Shown here in pieces: positions 1 through 6,136 of a stretch of 7,346 nucleotides of DNA. Where the stretch lies: contig CAMURW010000074.1 in the NCBI GenBank assembly GCA_947097635.1, positions 1-7,346 of the forward strand. The letters run 5' to 3'. This DNA comes from an uncultured Bacteroidales bacterium. GTDB lineage: Bacteria; Bacteroidota; Bacteroidia; Bacteroidales; P3. The notes under the pieces are model-generated. The model saw only the letters and a list, made by a program, of their open reading frames with translations. It had not been told where the DNA came from and made no database searches. The position numbers and the translations under genes are program-made. The first letter of the stretch is position 1; each line of letters starts with the position of its first letter.

Positions 1-20
1 TCATGTGATTAATCACATGA
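1..20. repeat. Perfect 20-bp palindrome inside the start of holB
   Basis: TCATGTGATT is followed immediately by its exact reverse complement AATCACATGA, giving ten-base arms and no spacer. It encodes the residues H-V-I-N-H-M of HolB. The core TGTGA-TTAA-TCACA has half-sites like those of the Crp/Fnr family, but with a 4-base rather than the 6-base spacer of the E. coli Crp site. It ends exactly at the window edge, so a longer palindrome or an assembly-end effect cannot be excluded. Function is unknown. Confidence 0.6.
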
Positions 21-1066
21 CGGACATTATAGACTCTGGACGTATAAGTCATGCACAATTGTTTGTGGGTGAGGCTGCCTCGGGTGCTCTGCCACTGGCA
101 ATAGCGTATGGACAATATCTTAATTGCCAGAACCGTCAGCACAACGAGATTCACGACCTGGAACATGAGTTGCGTGCCGATAGTTGTGGCGTGTGTCCCT
201 GTTGCAAGAAATATCGGCAACTGACGCATCCGGATTTACACTTGATTTTTCCTACCGTGACTACGGACGACATCAAAAGCAGCCCCTCGTCTCAGGATTT
301 CATGAACGAGTTCCGCACCTTTATGGAGCAGACACACCAGTATGGCAGTCTGGACGATTGGCATCTGTTTCTGAATGTAGGCAACAAGCAAGGTATGATA
401 CGCGACAAGGATGTGGAGGAAGTGCAGAAAGTGATGGGAATGACAAGCTACGAGGGCGGTTGGAAGGTGCTGGTGGTATGGATGGCGGAAAAGATGAACA
501 TTGCTGTCGCCAACAAGTTACTGAAAGTTCTGGAGGAACCCTCGGAACGTACCCTGTTTATGCTGGTAACGACGAACTGTGACCATATGCTTAGCACTGT
601 CCTTAGTCGTGTGCAGCAACTCAATATTCCGTTACTTACGTCTTCGGAACTGGTGCCGGAAACGAAAGCAGCAAAACTTAACGATAGCGGCGAACAGGAA
701 CGTCACCATGCAGAGATGTTCGTCACTTGGATGCGGCAGCTGTTCAAGCTAAACATGAGTAGCCTGAGTTTGTGGGTGGAACAGATGCATGGAGAAGGAC
801 GCGAAGCACAGAAACGCTTTCTGCTTTATGCACAAGATTCTATTCGCGCCTGCCTTATGTGTCATTTGGCGGGGATACCGATGGATCGCTCGTTTGGCGA
901 TGACAAGTTCGATGCCTCGTTCCCAAACATGATTACGATAAATAACGCCGAAGGACTGTGTCGCGCGTTCAACGATGCCCAATATTCCATAGAGCGCAAT
1001 GCCTACGCCAAGATTACTTTTATGGAACTGTCGTTTAGCATTAGTAAACTGCTAAAGAGAAGATAA
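2..1066 (+). CDS. holB: DNA polymerase III delta' subunit, 5'-truncated by window edge
   Basis: This is the delta' subunit of the clamp loader, which with delta and the DnaX subunits loads the sliding clamp during replication. The reading frame is open to the window edge. By family alignment from memory, roughly ten N-terminal residues (the usual VIGQ stretch) lie outside, so the GTG at 5 is probably an internal valine codon rather than the start. Numbering from that GTG: RISHAQLF at 13-20, a degenerate P-loop (GEAASGALPLA, 22-32) lacking the Walker A lysine, a likely zinc-binding set C41, C61, C64 and C67, the box NKLLKVLEEP at 170-179, and S201-R202 in the position of the SRC motif. Loss of ATP-binding residues is normal for delta', which does not hydrolyse ATP. 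The C-terminal third is the poorly conserved collar domain. The stop is TAA at 1064. DnaX is less likely, because a complete P-loop would be expected. Confidence 0.9.
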   Translation, partial: HVINHMTDIIDSGRISHAQLFVGEAASGALPLAIAYGQYLNCQNRQHNEIHDLEHELRADSCGVCPCCKKYRQLTHPDLHLIFPTVTTDDIKSSPSSQDFMNEFRTFMEQTHQYGSLDDWHLFLNVGNKQGMIRDKDVEEVQKVMGMTSYEGGWKVLVVWMAEKMNIAVANKLLKVLEEPSERTLFMLVTTNCDHMLSTVLSRVQQLNIPLLTSSELVPETKAAKLNDSGEQERHHAEMFVTWMRQLFKLNMSSLSLWVEQMHGEGREAQKRFLLYAQDSIRACLMCHLAGIPMDRSFGDDKFDASFPNMITINNAEGLCRAFNDAQYSIERNAYAKITFMELSFSISKLLKRR

Positions 1067-1071
1067 GCATT

Positions 1072-1099
1072 TCGCCATAGGCACTAGAATGCTTGGCGA
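1072..1099 (+). other. Hairpin just after the holB stop codon
   Basis: TCGCCA (1072-1077) pairs with TGGCGA (1094-1099). An inner stem 1080-1083/1090-1093 (three Watson-Crick pairs and one G-U) closes a six-base loop, with a two-base bulge at 1078-1079. It begins five bases after the holB stop. No T-tract follows, so it is not a classical intrinsic terminator; it could be a weak or processing-type 3' end, or chance. Confidence 0.4.
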
Positions 1100-1132
1100 G
1101 AAGCAGTGAAACAAAGACTTAGATGAGAAAAG

Positions 1133-1158
1133 CATCCTATATAAAAGTATAAAGGATG
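1133..1158 (+). promoter_or_regulatory. Inverted repeat covering a possible ricT ribosome-binding site
   Basis: CATCCT (1133-1138) is the reverse complement of AGGATG (1153-1158), with a 14-base AT-rich loop. A G-U pair (1132/1159) can extend the stem. The right arm contains most of AAGGA (1152-1156), which lies seven bases before the ATG at 1164 and is the best Shine-Dalgarno-like sequence in the window. If folded, the stem would hide that site. If translation instead starts at 1218, the hairpin is simply part of the leader. I saw no clear Bacteroidota -7 element (TAnnTTTG) in this gap. Confidence 0.35.
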
Positions 1159-1163
1159 TAAAA

Positions 1164-3221
1164 ATGTTTTTTAATACCGCTTGTTCGATGAAAGGCAAGC
1201 ACGAGCAAAGATTTTCAATGGAAGAACAAAAAGAAAACATAATCAACAATAATGTTACATCTCCTGCCGATTCTATACGTGGAGAGCAGCCTGTTGCACA
1301 AGGAACAACCCGCAACAATGATGCCGAGGACAATGGTACCTCTCAGGATGGTGTACCCAACGATGTTCTGGCAACCCCTTCTTCCCTGGGAGAGAAAAGT
1401 GGCAGTAAAGTTCACAGCCAAAACAACTGGGATGAATACCCCAAGGAGTCTCGCGAAGTAATAGGTAGCAATGTCAGTGACAGTAACGACAGCAAAGGAT
1501 ATGAGAATGACGAAATAGCCACCCCCGACGAGATAGAAGCATTTCTTCGTTCCCGCCGCGAGCAGAAAGACAAAGAAAAGGCCTTGCAGAAAGAACGCCG
1601 CAACTACTGTGAAGACCCTTATGAGGGGGATTCGGAGATGCTGCAGGCAAAACAGGACAGCTCCATAGATCCTTATCTTGAACCCGACTCCGTTATTCCC
1701 AAGGTGAAATATCAGGAAACGCCGTTTTTGAGCCGTGGCTGCAACCATTGCCCCATTTCCTACGAGCCTATCAACGAAACAGAGCGTCACAGCTGCAGCA
1801 AGTTGGCAGTGAAAAACTGGCTTGAAGGCATACAACAGCCACAAATGACACCCTTTGACTGTGTAGAGGTGCGTTTCAAGAACAACCGTAAGGAGTTCTT
1901 CCGTCTACCTTTTGGCATCAACGTGGCGGAAGGCGACGTGGTGGCTGTAGAAGGGATGCCAGGGCACGATGTAGGCATAGTGAGCCTCGCCGGCGACCTG
2001 TGCCGCATACAGATGAAGAAAAAGCACGTAGACCCCACTAGCGACAATATCCGCAAACTGTTCCGCCGGGCTAAAAGCAGCGACATAGAGCGTTGGAGCG
2101 CAGCTATCCACGAAGAGAAGCACGCACTCAGCAAGACGCGTCGTATAGCTGATGATTTGGGGTTGGTGATGAAAATGAACGATGTGGAGTTTCAGGGCGA
2201 CCGCAGCAAAGCCATCTTCTATTATACCGCCGACGAGCGTGTGGACTTCCGTACACTCATCAAGGTGCTCGCGGAAGAATTTCATGTGCGTGTGGAGATG
2301 AAACAGATTGGCGTGCGTCAGGAAGCCAGCAAAGTGGGGGGACTGGGTACCTGCGGGCGTGAGTTGTGCTGTAGCACTTGGCTCACGAACTTCAAGAGCG
2401 TCACAACTGGGGTTGCCAAGGCGCAGCAGATATTGCCGAACCCGCAGAAACTGGCAGGGCAGTGTGGCAAACTGAAATGCTGTCTCAATTTTGAATACGA
2501 GGTGTATGTCGATGCGCTGAAGAAATTTCCTCCAGCACACGTGGCGTTGCATTTCAAGAAAGGTCTGGCGCTGTACAAGAAGACTGATGTCTTCCGCAGC
2601 ATTATGTGGTATGCCTACGAAGGCTCTAACGACCTCTATGCCCTCAAGGCAGAGGCGGTGAAGGACATCATAGAGAAAAATCGCCATCAAGAATACCCAG
2701 AACAGATGGAAGACTTCGTTGTGGAGTTGATGAGTACCTCTGCCCTAGAGCAGGAGACGAGTGAATCGGAATTTGAGAATGCAATCAAACAGATGGCAGA
2801 CACTGGCAACGAAGTGGTGAACGACGATAGTGATAATTTTCGTGACAATAGCAACGGACGTAACGGCCATCGCGACAGAAACAATCGCCGCGACAGAAAC
2901 GAGCGTCGCGAAAAGAATGATATCCGTGGCGGAAATGACCAAGGTGATAGAAACAACAATCCCGGGAAACCTCGCGATAGTCGTGGAATGCGCGGAAACA
3001 AGGAATTGTACGATTTCAAGAATAACTGCGAGAATCGTTCTTTTCGTGTCAACCGAGACAATCGTGGTCGCAATGAGGGTGGCGAACACTCTGGAAGGAG
3101 CAACCGTCATCGCAACGAGAAAAATAAACGTAACGACAGAGGTGAACACGGTGACTTCGGTAATCGTAATGAGCGTCGCGATAATCGTGAACCCCAAGAC
3201 CAAGCAAAAAATCGTACATAG
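1164..3221 (+). CDS. ricT: RicT-like PSP1-domain protein with long low-complexity N- and C-terminal extensions
   Basis: This is a cytoplasmic protein of the RicT/YaaT (PSP1) family. In Bacillus subtilis RicT joins RicA and RicF in an Fe-S complex that assists RNase Y in mRNA maturation; the Bacteroidota role is not established, and RNase Y partnership here is inference. Numbering from 1164: a hydrophilic, acidic N-terminal region to about 185; a first cysteine set C193, C196 and C211; the PSP1 core from about 233 (VEVRFKNNRKEFF), with EGDVVAVEGMPGHDVGIVSL following; then two CxxxxCC motifs, C397/C402/C403 and C434/C439/C440, the likely cluster ligands. Residues from about 554 to the end are an R/N/D/G-rich low-complexity tail. 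At 685 residues it is clearly longer than the roughly 420-500 I recall for relatives, because of both tails. The ATG at 1218 (MEEQKEN) is an alternative start that gives 667 residues and a more typical N-terminus; AAGGA at 1152 favours 1164. It is followed closely by gldH. Confidence 0.88.
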   Translation: MFFNTACSMKGKHEQRFSMEEQKENIINNNVTSPADSIRGEQPVAQGTTRNNDAEDNGTSQDGVPNDVLATPSSLGEKSGSKVHSQNNWDEYPKESREVIGSNVSDSNDSKGYENDEIATPDEIEAFLRSRREQKDKEKALQKERRNYCEDPYEGDSEMLQAKQDSSIDPYLEPDSVIPKVKYQETPFLSRGCNHCPISYEPINETERHSCSKLAVKNWLEGIQQPQMTPFDCVEVRFKNNRKEFFRLPFGINVAEGDVVAVEGMPGHDVGIVSLAGDLCRIQMKKKHVDPTSDNIRKLFRRAKSSDIERWSAAIHEEKHALSKTRRIADDLGLVMKMNDVEFQGDRSKAIFYYTADERVDFRTLIKVLAEEFHVRVEMKQIGVRQEASKVGGLGTCGRELCCSTWLTNFKSVTTGVAKAQQILPNPQKLAGQCGKLKCCLNFEYEVYVDALKKFPPAHVALHFKKGLALYKKTDVFRSIMWYAYEGSNDLYALKAEAVKDIIEKNRHQEYPEQMEDFVVELMSTSALEQETSESEFENAIKQMADTGNEVVNDDSDNFRDNSNGRNGHRDRNNRRDRNERREKNDIRGGNDQGDRNNNPGKPRDSRGMRGNKELYDFKNNCENRSFRVNRDNRGRNEGGEHSGRSNRHRNEKNKRNDRGEHGDFGNRNERRDNREPQDQAKNRT
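2823..3218 (+). repeat. Low-complexity R/N/D/G-rich coding tract at the ricT 3' end
   Basis: About 130 codons encode a tail dominated by arginine, asparagine, aspartate and glycine. Its first part has an approximate six-residue period (RDRNNR, RDRNER, REKNDI). At DNA level CGCGACAGAAAC occurs exactly at 2871-2882 and 2889-2900, 18 bases apart, which suggests expansion by in-frame duplication. A short stretch with more ordinary composition (ELYDFKNN, from about 3003) interrupts it. Such tails are usually disordered and often bind RNA; that function is inference here. Confidence 0.7.
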
Positions 3222-3242
3222 GCCCCATTCATCTTCGCAACA

Positions 3243-3728
3243 ATGAAACGTGTTAATCCCTTCATCCTCTTGGCAACCTTAGCACTGCCTATGGCATTCA
3301 CTGCGTGCAACAGGGATGTCCTGTTTGTAGACGACCAACGCGTGGATGTGCAAGGATGGCAGATGGGCTGCAAACTGGATTTTTCAGTGGATATTGAGGA
3401 CACTGCCCAACTTTATACTTTCCTCATAGATCTGCGCCACACGGTGGACTATCCTTATTCCAATTCTTTTTTCTTAGTTACCACTATTTTCCCTGACGGC
3501 GGCATTGCTGTCGACACTGTGGAATGCCCCATGGCGACACCAGAAGGACAGTGGTTGGGGAAACGTGTGGGAGGTTATGTGGACAATCGCTACATCTTTC
3601 GCAGGAACACGCGTTTTCCCACCACCGGCACATACCACTTCGAGATACAGCATGGTATGCGCGACACAGCTATCATCGGCATCAAGAATGTAGGACTGAG
3701 AATAGAGAAGAGTAAGTTAGCGAAATAG
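3243..3728 (+). CDS. gldH: GldH-family lipoprotein
   Basis: This is a small envelope lipoprotein of the GldH family. In Flavobacterium johnsoniae GldH is needed for gliding motility, but the gene is also present in many non-gliding Bacteroidota, where its role is not defined. The sequence shows a lipoprotein signal peptide: basic K2-R3, a hydrophobic stretch 7-19, and FTAC with C22 as the probable lipidated cysteine. Family features in the mature part are GW at 38-39, the stretch DLRHTVDYPYSNSFF at 63-77, GQWLGK at 102-107, and a C-terminal segment ending in a GIKNVGLRIEK-like strand. The length of 161 residues is normal. It starts 21 bases after ricT, without a clear Shine-Dalgarno sequence, as is common in this phylum, and probably shares the ricT transcript. 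Presence of gldH alone does not show that the organism glides or has a type IX secretion system. Confidence 0.9.
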   Translation: MKRVNPFILLATLALPMAFTACNRDVLFVDDQRVDVQGWQMGCKLDFSVDIEDTAQLYTFLIDLRHTVDYPYSNSFFLVTTIFPDGGIAVDTVECPMATPEGQWLGKRVGGYVDNRYIFRRNTRFPTTGTYHFEIQHGMRDTAIIGIKNVGLRIEKSKLAK

Positions 3729-3790
3729 GAGGGGAAGGTACCGACAGGGGCGACAAGTCTTCTTTCCTTCATCATCAACAATGAATCAAT

Positions 3791-6127
3791 ATGGCCCAAT
3801 TTCAATCCAAAGATAAGAAAACAACAAAACGCAAGACCAAGACAGGCGATCAGCTGCACTATGTGAGTGTTGTATGGAAGGTATTCGGTTTTTTTTGGGG
3901 TGCCGTAGTGCTGTTTTTTTTCATGCTTTCCATGGGGTGGCTGGGATTTATGCCCTCCTTCGAGGAACTGGAGAACCCCAAGAGCAACCTGGCGACAGAG
4001 GTGATAAGCGACAACGGCGAAGTGCTGGGATTCATAGGCGTGCAAAACCGCAGTAATGTGGACTTCGACGAAATATCCCCCAACCTCGTTAACGCACTGA
4101 TAGCTACCGAGGATGTGCGTTTCTACAAACATAGCGGCATAGACCCCCGTAGCCTGATTCGCGTGCTGGTGAAAACGTTGGTGGGACGTCGCAGCAGTAG
4201 TGGCGGAGGCAGCACTATCACGCAGCAACTGGCCAAGAACCTCTTCCCACGCGAGAAGAAAGGCAAACTGGGCATCGTATATTCCAAGTTCAAAGAATGG
4301 GTAGTGGCTGTGAAACTGGAGCACAACTACAGCAAGGAAGAAATTCTGGCGATGTACTTGAACACTGTGGACTTCGGCAGCAACGCCTTCGGCGTGAAGA
4401 CAGCCTGCAAGACATACTTTGACAAGGAGCCCATAGATGTCACCGTTCCCGAGGCTGCAGTGCTGGTGGGACTGCTGAAAGCACCCACCGCCTACAGCCC
4501 CATCCGCAACCCGGAACGCAGCCTCAAGCGCCGCAATGTGGTGCTGGGTCAAATGCACCGCTACGAGTACCTAAGCAACGAGGACCTCGAGACCTACAAG
4601 GCCGAACCTATAGATATGAGCCACTACACGCCTCAAAGCCATAACGACGGCTTGGCAACCTATCTGCGCGAATACATCCGCAGCTACATGAAAGAATGGT
4701 GCAGACACCACAAAAAGCCCAACGGAGAGAACTACAACGTCCACAAGGACGGCCTGAAGATATACACCACCATAGACAGCCGTATGCAAGCCTATGCCGA
4801 AGAGGCTGTAGCACGACACATGGGAGGCGAAATACAGCCTGCTTTCTTTAAAGAGATGGACAAAAGAAATGGTAACCCTTTTGTCGGCATCTCTGAAGAG
4901 CAGGTACAGCAATACCTCACCAGTGCCATGAAGCAGAGCGACCGCTATCGCAACATGAAGGAAGACGGTATGAGCCAGAGCGCGATACACAAGGCATTCC
5001 ACGAGAAGGTGGAGATGTCCGTGTTCGTGTGGGAAAAGAAAAACGGCAAATGGCAGGCAGGCTCCAGGGACACGGTGATGAGCCCTTGGGATTCGCTTCT
5101 CCACTATAAGAAATACCTCAATGTAGGACTGATGAGCGTGGAACCGGGCACTGGCTATGTGCGTGCCTACGTAGGTGGCATCAATTATCGCTATTTCAAG
5201 TATGACAATGTCACACAGAGTGCCCGCCAGGTGGGCTCCACCTTCAAACCTTTCGTGTACACCATGGCCATACAGGACTTGGGAATGTATCCTTGCACGG
5301 AGGTTCCCAACAGTGAGGTGTGTTTCGACGACAACGGCAAGGACTGGTGCCCCCGCAACAGCACAGACGCTCGCGCGAACGAAATGGTGACGCTGAAATG
5401 GGCACTTGCCAACAGTGTGAACTGGGTGAGTGCTTACTTGATGAAGCAAGGGTCGCCGCAGCAGGTCATCAGCATAGCTCGCAAGATGGGGGTGGCATCG
5501 AAGATAGACCCCGTTCCCGCCATCTGCGTGGGCACCCCGGAAATCACAGTGGCAGAGATGGCCGGTGCTATGGCCACATATGCCAATAAAGGCGAGTATG
5601 TGCAGCCTATCGTCATCACGCGTATCGAGAACAACAAGGGTATGGTGCTGGAACGTTTTCCCGAAGAACAGAAGCGCCAGGAAGCTATAAGCGAAGTGAA
5701 TGCCTATTTGATGCTGGAACTGATGAAAGGCGTGGTGCAGAGCGGCACCGGCGTTAGATTGAACTACAAATACCACCTGAACCAGTACAGCACTGCCATT
5801 GCTGGCAAGACCGGCACCACGCAGGACAACAGCGACTGCTGGTTCGTCGGCATCACACCAAAACTGGCAACAGCAGTGTGGACGGGCGGCGAACTGCGCA
5901 GCATCCATTTCCGCAATATGACCTACGGACAGGGCGCCAGTATGGCGCTGCCTATTTTCGGCTATTTCATGGAAAATATCTATAAAGACCCAAAGATAAA
6001 TTTCTACCGTGGTCCTTTCGATGCTCCTAGCGAGCCTTTGGGCACGGAACTGGATTGCTCCAAGTTCCAAGAAGAGATAAAAGGCGAAACCAGCGATCCA
6101 CGCGACTTCGAGTGGGGCGACTTTTGA
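3791..6127 (+). CDS. mrcA: Bifunctional class A penicillin-binding protein (PBP1A type): GT51 glycosyltransferase plus transpeptidase
   Basis: This inner-membrane enzyme polymerises lipid II into glycan strands and cross-links the peptides in the periplasm. It has a short lysine-rich cytoplasmic N-terminus (1-23) and one membrane segment at about 27-52. The GT51 domain follows, with the catalytic glutamate in EDVRFYKHSGID (E107) and GGGSTITQQLAKN at 138-150. A linker leads to the transpeptidase domain with all three motifs: STFK with nucleophile S483, SVN at 542-544 and KTGTT at 673-677. The length of 778 residues is typical, and nothing essential is missing. The assignment to class A PBP is firm; the symbol mrcA versus ponA is convention. 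The 62-base gap after gldH shows no clear promoter or terminator. An ATG at 3781 opens only an 11-codon out-of-frame ORF overlapping this start. The membrane segment is encoded with two T8 runs (3889-3896, 3914-3921). The gene nearly avoids TTA, CTA and TCA codons. Confidence 0.96.
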   Translation: MAQFQSKDKKTTKRKTKTGDQLHYVSVVWKVFGFFWGAVVLFFFMLSMGWLGFMPSFEELENPKSNLATEVISDNGEVLGFIGVQNRSNVDFDEISPNLVNALIATEDVRFYKHSGIDPRSLIRVLVKTLVGRRSSSGGGSTITQQLAKNLFPREKKGKLGIVYSKFKEWVVAVKLEHNYSKEEILAMYLNTVDFGSNAFGVKTACKTYFDKEPIDVTVPEAAVLVGLLKAPTAYSPIRNPERSLKRRNVVLGQMHRYEYLSNEDLETYKAEPIDMSHYTPQSHNDGLATYLREYIRSYMKEWCRHHKKPNGENYNVHKDGLKIYTTIDSRMQAYAEEAVARHMGGEIQPAFFKEMDKRNGNPFVGISEEQVQQYLTSAMKQSDRYRNMKEDGMSQSAIHKAFHEKVEMSVFVWEKKNGKWQAGSRDTVMSPWDSLLHYKKYLNVGLMSVEPGTGYVRAYVGGINYRYFKYDNVTQSARQVGSTFKPFVYTMAIQDLGMYPCTEVPNSEVCFDDNGKDWCPRNSTDARANEMVTLKWALANSVNWVSAYLMKQGSPQQVISIARKMGVASKIDPVPAICVGTPEITVAEMAGAMATYANKGEYVQPIVITRIENNKGMVLERFPEEQKRQEAISEVNAYLMLELMKGVVQSGTGVRLNYKYHLNQYSTAIAGKTGTTQDNSDCWFVGITPKLATAVWTGGELRSIHFRNMTYGQGASMALPIFGYFMENIYKDPKINFYRGPFDAPSEPLGTELDCSKFQEEIKGETSDPRDFEWGDF
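3889..3921 (+). repeat. Paired T8 homopolymer runs in the PBP membrane-segment coding region
   Basis: Eight consecutive T bases occur at 3889-3896 (followed by GGGG) and again at 3914-3921, both within Phe-rich codons of the membrane helix. The composition follows from encoding FF and FFF with TTT codons, but runs this long are potential slippage sites for replication, transcription and sequencing. Confidence 0.5.
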
Positions 6128-6136
6128 TACACAAGC

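Noticed and set aside
5..7. GTG at position 5 as the true start of holB
   Set aside because: The frame remains open to the left edge, and family members carry about ten more residues with a VIGQ-like motif before this point, so the gene is most likely cut by the window.
1067..1163. Search for a Bacteroidota promoter (TTG ... TAnnTTTG) before ricT
   Set aside because: No sequence in the gap matches the -7 element well enough to call, although the region is AT-rich and could hold a divergent promoter.
1905..2690. Minus-strand open frames opposite ricT (1905-2690 and 1215-1844)
   Set aside because: They lie antisense to a well-supported conserved gene and have no recognisable family features.
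2745..3246. Open frames on both strands across the ricT tail (2745-3203 minus, 2830-3246 plus)
   Set aside because: The repetitive R/N/D codons leave other frames free of stops and give monotonous Ile/Thr/Val or Ser/Arg/Leu translations, typical compositional shadows.
3729..3790. GAAGG/CCTTC pairing in the gldH-PBP gap
   Set aside because: Only five pairs with a long loop and no T-tract follow; indistinguishable from chance.
4571..6070. A 499-codon open frame on the minus strand, with a second one (3590-4558) in the same frame
   Set aside because: It is antisense to the PBP gene in the register where antisense codons are exact reverse complements of sense codons. Antisense stops then require sense TTA, CTA or TCA, which this gene rarely uses, so codon bias explains the open frame. 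The translation shows no recognisable domain.
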